In this document: positions 1 through 6,330 of the stretch, piece after piece
Layout of the letters: each line of letters starts with the position of its first letter
How positions within the stretch are numbered: position 1 is the first letter of the stretch
DNA from: Nitrosopumilaceae archaeon
GTDB lineage: Archaea > Thermoproteota > Nitrososphaeria > Nitrososphaerales > Nitrosopumilaceae
NCBI GenBank assembly: GCA_021296165.1
Contig: JAGWAW010000037.1
Coordinates: forward strand, 1-11,045
Length of the DNA stretch: 11,045 bases
Direction: 5' to 3'
Program-made: the position numbers and the translations under genes
Notes under the pieces: model-generated
Database searches by the model: none
Seen by the model: only the letters and a program-made list of their open reading frames with translations
Told to the model about the DNA's origin: nothing

Positions 1-1
1 C

Positions 2-1096
2 ATATCCAACAAGTACGGGAACGGCAACCTAAAGTTCCGCTCCAAAAAGCGCGGCGGCAGGCTGTCGGTTGCGTGTGATATTCCACCGCGCTTCGTGGAC
101 AACATGCATGCGTCGTTTCCCGGGCTGGGCGTCATGCGACTGTATGATGAGCAGCCATACCAATACCCATACAACTGGCTGCACGGCTCCCGCTCTTTCA
201 TGCTCGTGGACAAGACGCCAAAGTCGTGGAAGCGCGTCAAGCCTGGCGACCGCGTCTACCGCCTGTTCGTATCATACAACCTGCCGGAGCCGGAGCCCGC
301 AAGCACCGGGGTGGCCGCGGGGATAGACCGCGGCATCACCAACCCCACGGTGGTGTGCAAGACCGACGGGGATATGGTCGAGTTCACGTGTTGTGATACG
401 GCGGTGTCGTTCCGTTCCAACCAGTCCTGGAACGACGAGGCGCGGCGCACCATACAGCGGCGCAACAAGCACTCCAACTCCACAAAAAAGATGAAGCGGC
501 AGCGAGAGAACTACAACTGGCACAACGCAAACGCTAGAGACTATGCCGAGTGGCTGCTGGCGAAGGAGATATGCTATGGCGTGGATGTGATATGCATCGA
601 GGATCTGGACATCGAGGCGATGACGCGCAAGGGGAACGCCAGCAAGCGGGGGCTGAACAGGGGGCTCCGGTACATCCGGCATGGAATGATACTCAAGAAG
701 GTACGCGTGGTGGCCGAGCGGTTGGGCATACGCATTGTGGAGGTGAACCCGCGCGGCACCAGCCAGGAGTGTTACGTGTGCTCACACACGGGAAAAGAGA
801 ACAGGAACGGCGAGCGGTTCCTATGCCTCGCATGTGGGAGGCTTGACAACGCCGACGGAAACGCGTCGGCGAATGTAGTTCAACGGGGAACCGATATCAG
901 GGTTCCCGCGGGGGGTGGAATGACCCTCGAAAGGCGTGAAATGGGACGGCCCCGGAAGCCACCAAGACTGGTGTGTACGGCTCCGGACGTCATGCGGCGG
1001 CGCGAGAGACAAGCGTGCAATCGACCCAAGACATCAAGCGCCATGAAGCACCTGGGTAGGTATGCGTATGTTACGTGCGTATACTCAGGTATATAA
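2..1096 (+). CDS. tnpB: TnpB-type RNA-guided nuclease / IS605 OrfB family (5' end outside window)
   Basis: TnpB proteins are RNA-guided DNA endonucleases encoded by IS200/IS605 elements; they cut next to a short target motif using an omega (re) RNA made from the element's right end. The frame is open from base 2, giving at least 364 codons, so the N-terminus is missing from the window. The RuvC-like site looks complete: Asp in GIDRG (codon 326-328), Glu in IEDLDI (599-601) and Asp in DNADGNASAN (854-856). A four-Cys zinc finger lies between the last two (CYVC and CLAC, about nt 770-838). The protein continues about 79 residues after the last Asp, rich in Arg. No stop or frameshift is seen, so it may be active. 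The 3' part of the gene also forms hairpins that could belong to the guide RNA. No tnpA is visible to the right; one could lie to the left. Family assignment is confident; activity is inferred. Confidence 0.9.
   Translation: MSNKYGNGNLKFRSKKRGGRLSVACDIPPRFVDNMHASFPGLGVMRLYDEQPYQYPYNWLHGSRSFMLVDKTPKSWKRVKPGDRVYRLFVSYNLPEPEPASTGVAAGIDRGITNPTVVCKTDGDMVEFTCCDTAVSFRSNQSWNDEARRTIQRRNKHSNSTKKMKRQRENYNWHNANARDYAEWLLAKEICYGVDVICIEDLDIEAMTRKGNASKRGLNRGLRYIRHGMILKKVRVVAERLGIRIVEVNPRGTSQECYVCSHTGKENRNGERFLCLACGRLDNADGNASANVVQRGTDIRVPAGGGMTLERREMGRPRKPPRLVCTAPDVMRRRERQACNRPKTSSAMKHLGRYAYVTCVYSGI
886..907 (+). repeat. 7-bp perfect hairpin inside the tnpB 3' region
   Basis: GGGAACC at 886-892 pairs perfectly with GGTTCCC at 901-907 around an 8-nt loop. 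It lies just after the RuvC-III codons, in the region where the omega RNA is encoded in characterised IS605 elements. A guide-RNA role is inference; coding constraint could also produce it. Confidence 0.4.
1050..1090 (+). repeat. 41-nt imperfect palindrome at the tnpB 3' end (candidate right-end hairpin)
   Basis: The arms ACCTGGGTA (1050-1058) and TACTCAGGT (1082-1090) pair over 9 bp with one G-T wobble. Pairing resumes inside with mismatches and ends in CGTA/TACG around a short loop near 1070. It ends 3 nt before the tnpB stop codon. IS200/IS605 elements carry subterminal imperfect palindromes at their ends, and the omega RNA ends at the right end, so this is the best candidate for the right-end structure. 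Confidence 0.55.
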
Positions 1097-1128
1097 TTCC
1101 CGGTTGAGCGCGTACCCGTATCGACCCA

Positions 1129-1158
1129 GTTAATAATAAATAAGGGAATATTATTAAC
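1129..1158. repeat. AT-rich perfect inverted repeat
   Basis: GTTAATAATA (1129-1138) and TATTATTAAC (1149-1158) are perfect 10-bp complements around a 10-nt spacer. The repeat lies in the spacer after tnpB and just before a short ORF at 1165. The left arm could act as a TATA box, centred about 29 nt before that ATG. Alternatives are an operator, or a hairpin at the end of the tnpB transcript. Confidence 0.5.
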
Positions 1159-1164
1159 AACTTT

Positions 1165-1288
1165 ATGAAACCTAGACTGGTTGTGCTCTCGATGATGGCG
1201 GTCCTGATCCCGCTTGGAGGAGATACATGACGGCGACGCCGGCTACGCGGAGGGCTTGAAGCCATGCTGTGCCGATGACCTGCCGTAA
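1165..1288 (+). pseudogene. Possible small secreted-peptide gene broken by a frameshift
   Basis: An ATG at 1165 opens a 21-codon ORF ending at 1230 (MKPRLVVLSMMAVLIPLGGD then T and stop). It resembles a signal peptide: two basic residues, then a hydrophobic stretch. One frame over, codons 1229-1288 read DGDAGYAEGLKPCCADDLP and stop, which looks protein-like and has a Cys pair. A single-base slip between about 1208 and 1229 would join the two into a secreted peptide of about 40 residues. An AT-rich element (1130-1142) sits about 29 nt upstream, consistent with a leaderless start. No family is recognised. It may be a decayed gene, a sequencing error, or chance; confidence is low. Confidence 0.25.
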
Positions 1289-1291
1289 ACG

Positions 1292-1299
1292 TTAAAATA
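1292..1299 (+). promoter_or_regulatory. TATA box for the DUF5679 gene
   Basis: TTAAAATA is centred about 26-27 nt before the ATG at 1322. Archaeal transcription starts about 25-30 nt after the TATA box, so the mRNA probably begins at or next to the start codon (leaderless). Confidence 0.6.
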
Positions 1300-1321
1300 C
1301 AGTGCGCCTAGAAAGTGGCGC

Positions 1322-1468
1322 ATGGTAGAAGGATATTGCGTAAAATGCAAAGAGAAAGTTACAATCAAGGACGCAGAGCAGGTCATCATGAAGAACGGCC
1401 GTCCCGCCGTGCGTGGCATCTGTCCCGATAGCGGCACCAAGGTCTATCGCATAGGCGCCACGCTGTAG
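1322..1468 (+). CDS. DUF5679-type small zinc-ribbon-like protein, 48 aa
   Basis: The 48 residues begin MVEGYCVKCKEKV and continue with MKNGRPAVRG and GTKVYRIG, the pattern I recognise from DUF5679 proteins, small archaeal and bacterial proteins of unknown function. The family normally has two Cys pairs suggesting a zinc ribbon. The first pair is present (C6, C9), but the second reads CPDSG: C34 is there and the fourth ligand is Ser37. Metal binding may therefore be altered or use another residue. The ATG is placed by a TATA box about 27 nt upstream, so the message is probably leaderless. It stands alone, 42 nt before aIF2 beta, which has its own promoter. Family assignment is fairly confident; the role is unknown. 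Confidence 0.8.
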   Translation: MVEGYCVKCKEKVTIKDAEQVIMKNGRPAVRGICPDSGTKVYRIGATL

Positions 1469-1480
1469 TAGCTTCCAAAC

Positions 1481-1487
1481 TAATATA
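1481..1487 (+). promoter_or_regulatory. TATA box for aIF2 beta
   Basis: TAATATA, centred at 1484, lies 27 nt before the ATG at 1511. This predicts a leaderless aIF2 beta-DUF424 transcript. Confidence 0.55.
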
Positions 1488-1510
1488 GACAGCGACTCCG
1501 TCTTTTATTC

Positions 1511-1930
1511 ATGTCAGGTGAGTATGATGCCCTTTTGGAGCGCATCAGGGGCAGCCTCAACGACGGCAAGGATGCCTCTCGTTCCAGGTTTGAGCTTCCT
1601 CCGGCTGATGTCATGTGGGAGGGACAACGGACGTATCTGCGCAACTTTGCTGAGTTCGCCAAGGTCTTGCGGCGCGACCCCCTCAAGATACTTCAGTACC
1701 TGTCCAAGGAGTTTGCCGTTCCCGCCGAAAAGATAGGCGACAAGGCGATGTTCATCGGCAAGAGGGAGCCGGATGACTTTGCCCGGCTGTTCCGGATATA
1801 CCTTCGGGAGTATGTGGAGTGCCCCACCTGCAAAAGTCCCGACACAGGTACCATAAAGGAGAATCGCATATCTTTTCTGGTATGCGAGGCATGCGGCGCC
1901 AAATCCACCCTGAAAGGCAAGTATGCGTGA
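1511..1930 (+). CDS. Translation initiation factor aIF2 subunit beta
   Basis: aIF2 beta is part of the heterotrimeric factor that delivers initiator Met-tRNA to the small ribosomal subunit. The 139 residues fit the family length. An N-terminal helix is followed by the central alpha-beta domain (about 35-100, with RRDPLKILQYLSKEF and GKREPDDFARLF) and a C-terminal zinc ribbon with C104, C107, C125 and C128. The ATG at 1511 lies 27 nt after a TATA-like element, supporting a leaderless start. The stop codon overlaps the next start by one base (TGATG), so aIF2 beta and the DUF424 gene are probably translated together, a pairing common in archaea. Confidence 0.95.
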   Translation: MSGEYDALLERIRGSLNDGKDASRSRFELPPADVMWEGQRTYLRNFAEFAKVLRRDPLKILQYLSKEFAVPAEKIGDKAMFIGKREPDDFARLFRIYLREYVECPTCKSPDTGTIKENRISFLVCEACGAKSTLKGKYA

Positions 1931-2223
1931 TGTTCTCGGCCAAGATAACGAACTACAACGGCCGCACCATGCTGAATATTTGCGACGTGGACCTGCTGGG
2001 CCGGGAGCTGGTCGAGGGAAAACTCTCGCTCCGCATCAGCCCGGCCTACTACGGGGGGAGAATGATGGACCGCCGGGAGGCGGAGGAGATGCTGGAGTCC
2101 TCGTCCGTCATAAACATGGCTGGCGAGGAGATAGTTTCACTGTCGACGGCCATGGGCGTGGGGACTAGGGAGGGAGTTCGCACCGTCTCGGGCATCCCCT
2201 TTCTTATAGTGCTCAAGATGTAG
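1930..2223 (+). CDS. DUF424 family protein, 97 aa
   Basis: This small protein matches the archaeal DUF424 pattern: an N-terminal strand, ICDVDLLGRELVEGKLSLRIS, AYYGGRMMDRREAEEML, and a hydrophobic C-terminal strand (IPFLIVLKM). The family is widespread in archaea and often adjacent to aIF2 beta, as here; its biochemical role is not established, though the neighbourhood suggests translation. The ATG at 1930 overlaps the aIF2 beta stop by one base. An in-frame GTG at 1927 is an alternative that would add one residue. No TATA box of its own is seen, so it is probably co-transcribed. No signal peptide or membrane segment is visible. Confidence 0.88.
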   Translation: MFSAKITNYNGRTMLNICDVDLLGRELVEGKLSLRISPAYYGGRMMDRREAEEMLESSSVINMAGEEIVSLSTAMGVGTREGVRTVSGIPFLIVLKM

Positions 2224-2226
2224 ATG

Positions 2227-2253
2227 GACAGGGAATTATAGTGATTACTACAG
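2227..2253 (+). repeat. 27-nt imperfect repeat, copy A
   Basis: This stretch matches 7937-7963 at 23 of 27 positions in the same orientation (shared core GTGATTA, then TACAG). It contains the TATA-like AATTATA. Weaker matches follow for about 40 nt in both places (GCGAT, GCATG, GGCGGCCC). Both copies open a gene-poor spacer. Confidence 0.5.
2234..2240 (+). promoter_or_regulatory. TATA-like element before the 36-codon ORF
   Basis: AATTATA, centred at 2237, lies 27 nt before the ATG at 2264, the spacing seen at other leaderless genes here. A second AT-rich run (TTAAATA, 2255-2261) could instead start a transcript near 2285. Confidence 0.4.
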
Positions 2254-2263
2254 ATTAAATATT

Positions 2264-2374
2264 ATGTGCGATACCAGCATGAACGGCCACACAACCAAGG
2301 CAAAAGGCGGCCCCGACTCGGCCAAATCCAAGGGGGAATGTTCAGTCCACACGAATTACTACGGCCGAGCGTGA
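2264..2374 (+). CDS. Possible 36-aa small protein
   Basis: The ORF begins MCDTSMNGHTTKAKGGPDSA and ends YYGRA. It is hydrophilic, with two Cys and no membrane segment, and I recognise no family. The only support is promoter geometry: AATTATA centred 27 nt before the ATG. Against it, the corresponding sequence after the second repeat copy (near 7974) has no ATG and no matching protein. It could be a small gene, a fragment, or chance. Confidence 0.25.
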   Translation: MCDTSMNGHTTKAKGGPDSAKSKGECSVHTNYYGRA

Positions 2375-3039
2375 ATCTGTTGGAAGGGCGACAGGAGCCA
2401 GCGCGGCGGTGCGGGTGCCGGAGACCGCCGCGGCATACCTTCTGGCGTTTATTGGGGCAAACGCGATCCCGGGGCCAAGTTTACCGACGGGAACCGGGCG
2501 TAGAGCCGCCTGGAGGGACACCAAACCATTCCGCCACGGCGACGCGGAGTGCGTCCGGGACGAGGCTCACGTCAACAGGATGTTGCCGTGCAGTATGTGG
2601 TTCTGGGCCTTGACTAGGCGCGGATGCGACGGGATATCCCCGCACATCGAACCCTGGAGTCTGCATTGCCATGTCTATGAGTCTGCAGGCGGCCAGGCGA
2701 CGGGGCGGCCGGCGCCGTCGGGGAGTGTGTATCGTTGCACGAAGCATGGCAGATGGGTGATTCGCCCACAAACAGAATGGTGGCCAGTGAGGCCCTGTGC
2801 GGAAGGCCATGGGGGAGACGCGCCGGTCCAGACGCGCCTGAGCGCGGCAGGCATCGCCGGGGTGCCGACAAGCGGGCACGGCATTATGGGCACGCGGACT
2901 CTAGGCCGTGCAGGGACGGCCGGAGGTCGCAGGTGCCGGGCATGGCATTCGGGTCATCGGCGCGGCGGGCCGCCGACGAGACTATGCATAAACCGCGATA
3001 ATTCCCGAGCGCTGGGCAATTCCAGGTCGGGCGGTCTGC

Positions 3040-3046
3040 TTTTAAG
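3040..3046 (+). promoter_or_regulatory. TATA box for rio1
   Basis: TTTTAAG, centred at 3043, resembles the apt element. It lies 24-27 nt before the GTG codons at 3067 and 3070 and only 9 nt before the GTG at 3052, so it argues for the later starts. Confidence 0.55.
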
Positions 3047-3066
3047 ACGGAGTGGTGCATGGGAGT

Positions 3067-3882
3067 GTGGTGGATGCAGACGAGGCTGATCCGTACTTCG
3101 CGGAGGCCGAGACGGATCTGGACCGCGCGGTGGAGTCCAGGATAGACGACAGGCTTCATTCAAAGGCTCTCCGCTGGCGCCCCCCGGACGGCTTCAAGGG
3201 GCGCAAGACCGTAAACGAGGTGCTGGACAAGCCCACCATAATGACGCTCTACAAGATGATCTCGGCGGGCACCGTCTCGGGTGTGGCAGGGGCAGTGGGG
3301 GCGGGCAAGGAGTCGCTGCTGTTCCGGGGCGTCCGCGAAGGGGAGTCGGACCTGGCCCTCAAGGTATACCTGGTGTCTACCTCCAACTTCAAGAAGCGGG
3401 CCGACTACATCCGGGGGGATCCGCGCTTTTCACGTTTCCGAAGAAACACGCGGGACCTGGTGTATCTGTGGGCCCAGAAGGAGTTTCGGAATCTGCGCCA
3501 GTCGCTCGAGGCAGGGGTGCGGGTGCCCCGCCCGGTGAGGGTGGCCAACAACGTGTTGGCCATGGAGTTTGTGGGGGATGGGGGCCGGCCGGCTCCCCTG
3601 CTGTTGCACAGCCCCGCCGACGGGGGGGACTACAAGCAGGTTCTGGACATGATGCGCACCATGTACACGGAGGCCGGCTTGGTGCACGGCGACTGTTCCG
3701 AATACAACATCTTCAAGTCCGGGGACGGCCTGGTTCTCTTTGATCTGGGCTCGGCGGTGGACCGGCGCCACCCTGCCGCCGGGGCGTTTCTCCGCAGAGA
3801 CATTAATAATATCAACAGGTTCTTCCGTCGCCGGGGCGTCGCAGTGAGGGATCTGAACGACATACTGGGTGATATGGAGTGA
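3067..3882 (+). CDS. rio1: Rio1-type atypical serine kinase/ATPase
   Basis: Rio1 acts late in small ribosomal subunit maturation as an ATPase or kinase. Numbered from the GTG at 3067, the protein has 271 residues with a nucleotide loop (GAGKES, about 78-83), the ATP-binding lysine in ALKVY (K99), the Rio1 flexible-loop region (STSNFKKRADYIRGDPRF), the catalytic loop HGDCSEYN (D209, N214) and the metal-binding Asp in LFDLGSAV (D226). The catalytic loop more often reads HGDLSEYN, so Cys is a small variation. In-frame GTG codons also occur at 3052, 3055 and 3070; the TATA box at 3040-3046 favours 3067 or 3070. The 3' end overlaps the next gene by 4 nt, linking it to the KH protein. Confidence 0.92.
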   Translation: MVDADEADPYFAEAETDLDRAVESRIDDRLHSKALRWRPPDGFKGRKTVNEVLDKPTIMTLYKMISAGTVSGVAGAVGAGKESLLFRGVREGESDLALKVYLVSTSNFKKRADYIRGDPRFSRFRRNTRDLVYLWAQKEFRNLRQSLEAGVRVPRPVRVANNVLAMEFVGDGGRPAPLLLHSPADGGDYKQVLDMMRTMYTEAGLVHGDCSEYNIFKSGDGLVLFDLGSAVDRRHPAAGAFLRRDINNINRFFRRRGVAVRDLNDILGDME

Positions 3883-4454
3883 GCTACTCCCGAAGCATAC
3901 GCATACCCGCCGCCCGCATTGGGGTGCTCATAGGCAGGAAGGGCAGTACCAAGAAGGCAATAGAGGAGGCGTGCGGCGTCAGCGTTCGTGTGGACAGCCG
4001 CAGTGGCGAGGTGGCCATCGAGTCCTCCGCCGGGGATGTGCTTACGGCGCAGCCGTTCAAGGCCGCCGAGATAGTCACCGCGATTGGGAGGGGCTTCTCG
4101 GAGGGTAATGCGATGCTTCTGACCGATGATAGATTCCGGTTGCATGTAATGGACCTGCGGGAGTTTGCCGGCAAGTCTGGCTCCTCGCTGGAGCGCATAC
4201 GGGGGCGCGTCATAGGCGAGAACGGCAGGGCCCGACGGAATATAGAGCAGCTGAGCCGCAGCCACATATCGGTGTACGGCAAGACAGTCTCCATAATCGG
4301 CGAGGAGAACCGGCTCCGAGCCGTGGTCTCGGCCGTAAACTCCCTACTGACCGGAGGAATGCACGCGGCCGCGTACGGGCGCCTGGAGGCGGCAAACCGC
4401 CGGGAGAGGATGGACAGGATGCTGCTGTGGGAGGGACAGCAGATTGGGGAATGA
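3879..4454 (+). CDS. Two-KH-domain RNA-binding protein, Dim2/Pno1-like
   Basis: Archaeal homologues of Dim2/Pno1 bind the 3' region of 16S rRNA during small-subunit maturation. The 191-residue protein has two KH domains: the first with GRKG at 19-22 followed by STKKAIEEACGVSVRV, the second with GENG at 113-116 followed by RARRNIEQLSRSHISVYG. The C-terminus (about 165-191) is helical and charged. It starts at GTG 3879, overlapping the rio1 stop by 4 nt, with GGTGAT (3869-3874) as a good Shine-Dalgarno match. In eukaryotes Rio1 and Pno1 both act on pre-40S particles, so the pairing makes functional sense. Domain assignment is firm; the exact role is from the family. Confidence 0.9.
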   Translation: MSYSRSIRIPAARIGVLIGRKGSTKKAIEEACGVSVRVDSRSGEVAIESSAGDVLTAQPFKAAEIVTAIGRGFSEGNAMLLTDDRFRLHVMDLREFAGKSGSSLERIRGRVIGENGRARRNIEQLSRSHISVYGKTVSIIGEENRLRAVVSAVNSLLTGGMHAAAYGRLEAANRRERMDRMLLWEGQQIGE

Positions 4455-4459
4455 ACGTA

Positions 4460-4467
4460 TTTTATAT
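4460..4467 (+). promoter_or_regulatory. TATA box for top6B-top6A
   Basis: TTTTATAT predicts transcription starting at about 4490. ATG codons lie at 4488 and 4491, but both are out of frame with top6B. From the predicted start the leader to the TTG at 4504 would be about 14 nt. Confidence 0.55.
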
Positions 4468-4503
4468 GGAATTGTAGGGAGATCCGCATGATGGGGGGAA
4501 GGC

Positions 4504-6330
4504 TTGGCCGCTGAGCGATTCAACCAGATATCTCCCAGCGAGTTCTTTTACAGGAACCGCGACTTGGCCGGATTCAGCAACCCCACCCGCTCGTTGTATA
4601 CGGCGGTACGCGAATTCGTGGAGAACTCGCTGGACGCGTGCGACCAGAGGGGAATACTGCCCAACGTTCGCTTGGTGATACAGGCCGAGGATCCCGAGGC
4701 CAAGGATCCCCGCACGTACATCCTTACAGTGCACGATAACGGGCCGGGGGTGGACGTTGAGCACGTTCCCTTGGCGTTCGGCACGGTGCTGTACGGCTCC
4801 AAGTTCGGCCTGAAGCAGGCCAGGGGCATGTTCGGGCTGGGCGCCACCATGGCCATCCTGTACGGCCAGATAACCACCAACAAGCCGGTGCACGTCTCCA
4901 GCAGCACCGACGGCAAGACCAAGGACGTCTTTGAGATACTGCTGGACATCCAAAAGAACAAGCCGGTCATACTAAAGCACACCACCTCCAAGGCTAGACG
5001 GAGGGGGCTCTCTGTCAGCATAACGCTGGAAGGGGACTACTCCAAGGCCGGCTCCAAGATCCGGGACTATGTCTACCAGACGTCCCTGATTACGCCGTAC
5101 GCCACCATATCATTTGAGGATCCAAAGGGGGAGACGTTCAGGTATGACAGGATACTCAAGAGCATGCCCCCGCCGCCCACTGTAATCAACCCGCACCCGC
5201 ACGGCGTGGACGTGGAGACCATCCGCAGGATGATCCTGGAGTCGCGGCGCGACTTGGTGTCGACGGGGAACGGCGCCGCCGACAGACTCATCCGGGCTCT
5301 GGGCCTCAAGAGCAGCGACGCCGGATATGACGTGGTGGCCCGACGTGTCGCCCAGCGCTGGAAGCGCCTCTCGCCTTCGGCGCGGCTCCCGGCCGCCTTG
5401 GCCACCGTACTGAAGTGCTCTCCGAGAGACCTTCCAGAGATGACCATACACGACATAGACGTCGCCGACGACACCATATCATACCATGACGGCATGGCCG
5501 GGGCGTCCAAGACGGCGCAACTGGATCGGGGCCAGCCGTACTACCCGTATCTGGAGGAGGTGGCCGCCGGCGAGCCCCTCCAGTCGTTTCTGACGGCGCG
5601 GTTCCAGCGGGTGGGGCCCCGGACGGCCGAGCGCTTTGCCAAGTTTGCCGAGTTCAAGCCGGAGAGGCGCATCGGCACGCTGGACAACCGGGAACTGGTC
5701 CGGCTGAGTGACTCGCTCCAGGCGTATGGGGAGTTTTTGGCGCCGGATCCGTCGTGCCTGGCGCCTCTGGGGCAGGAACCGCTTCGACGGGGCATGGCCA
5801 AGTTCTTCGAGCCGGACTTTCTGTCGGTGGTGATGCGTAACGCCTCTGCGTACTCGGGGTTCCCGTTCGTGGTGGAGATGGGCATAGCGTATGGCGGGGG
5901 AATACAGACTCGAGGAATCAAGGCGTACAGGTTCGCCAACCGCATACCGCTGCTGTACGACGAGGGCAGCGACGTGGTGCTCAAGGTGATAAACGACATG
6001 GACTGGAACCGCTACAAGGTCAAGGGCGAGGCGCCCTTGGTGATCGCCACGCACATCTGCTCCACCCGAATCCCCTACAAGACCGTGGGCAAGGAGAACG
6101 TGGCTGATCGTCCCGAGATCGAGCGCGAGTTGCGGCTGGGCCTCCAGTTTCTGGCGCGAAAGCTCTCCTCGTACATGTCCAGGCGCGGCAAGGCCGAGGC
6201 GGCTAAGAAGCGGGCCAACCTGTACGCAAAGTACATACCGCTGGTGTCGCAGTTCTGCACCGAGTTGGCCGGCCGCAAGGCCGAGCCGAAGTACGCTACC
6301 ATGCTCAAGGCGGAGGACGGCGGTGGCTAA
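4504..6330 (+). CDS. top6B: DNA topoisomerase VI subunit B
   Basis: Top6B is the ATPase subunit of the A2B2 type IIB topoisomerase, which relaxes and decatenates DNA. The 608 residues contain the GHKL ATPase motifs: REFVENSLDAC (36-46), HDNGPG (77-82) and RGMFGLGAT (107-115). A central H2TH-type region follows, then a transducer domain from about 450, including PYKTVGKE (524-531), probably carrying the switch lysine. The only in-frame start after the upstream stop (4489-4491) and before the conserved NQISPSEFF is the TTG at 4504, with GGGGGGAAGG (4493-4502) as a weak ribosome site. A leaderless ATG at 4491 would be in frame if the six-G run had five Gs, so the true start needs checking. It overlaps top6A by 8 nt. 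Confidence 0.95.
   Translation: MAAERFNQISPSEFFYRNRDLAGFSNPTRSLYTAVREFVENSLDACDQRGILPNVRLVIQAEDPEAKDPRTYILTVHDNGPGVDVEHVPLAFGTVLYGSKFGLKQARGMFGLGATMAILYGQITTNKPVHVSSSTDGKTKDVFEILLDIQKNKPVILKHTTSKARRRGLSVSITLEGDYSKAGSKIRDYVYQTSLITPYATISFEDPKGETFRYDRILKSMPPPPTVINPHPHGVDVETIRRMILESRRDLVSTGNGAADRLIRALGLKSSDAGYDVVARRVAQRWKRLSPSARLPAALATVLKCSPRDLPEMTIHDIDVADDTISYHDGMAGASKTAQLDRGQPYYPYLEEVAAGEPLQSFLTARFQRVGPRTAERFAKFAEFKPERRIGTLDNRELVRLSDSLQAYGEFLAPDPSCLAPLGQEPLRRGMAKFFEPDFLSVVMRNASAYSGFPFVVEMGIAYGGGIQTRGIKAYRFANRIPLLYDEGSDVVLKVINDMDWNRYKVKGEAPLVIATHICSTRIPYKTVGKENVADRPEIERELRLGLQFLARKLSSYMSRRGKAEAAKKRANLYAKYIPLVSQFCTELAGRKAEPKYATMLKAEDGGG

Larger units (their letters stand above)
1..1100 (+). mobile_element. 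Right part of an IS200/IS605-family (IS1341-like) element
   Basis: The left edge of the window falls inside the element, so its left end and any tnpA are not visible. What is seen is a tnpB-type gene that ends at 1096 and a 41-nt imperfect palindrome (1050-1090) just before the stop. In this family an imperfect palindrome sits close to the right end, so the boundary is inferred to lie a little after 1090. No tnpA is visible to the right. No terminal inverted repeats or target duplications are expected for this family. The exact right end is uncertain. Confidence 0.6.
2224..3066. other. Gene-poor stretch of about 840 nt between DUF424 and rio1
   Basis: No recognised protein or RNA gene was found on either strand. 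The left 40 nt are AT-rich and hold a TATA-like element (2234-2240), a short ORF (2264-2374) and a 27-nt repeat shared with 7937-7963. The rest is GC-rich. It contains open frames (for example 2409-3089, plus strand), but their translations are rich in Trp, His, Cys and Arg and resemble no family, as expected for chance frames. No tRNA T-loop, RNase P or SRP RNA signature was seen by eye. It may hold an unrecognised RNA, a long 5' region, or decayed genes. Confidence 0.5.

Noticed and set aside
1186..1230. C/D box sRNA-like GATGATGG...CTGA
   Set aside because: The C box deviates (ATGATGG rather than RTGATGA) and no proper second box pair is present.
2375..2450. SRP RNA-like GGAAGGG...GGAGCCAGCG segment
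   Set aside because: The order and spacing do not match the helix 8 GGAAG/AGCAG motif and no long pairing of ends was seen.
2409..3089. Plus-strand open frame of 226 codons in the spacer before rio1
   Set aside because: Its translation is rich in Trp, Cys, His and Arg, resembles no family, and its end overlaps the rio1 start. GC-rich DNA gives such frames by chance.
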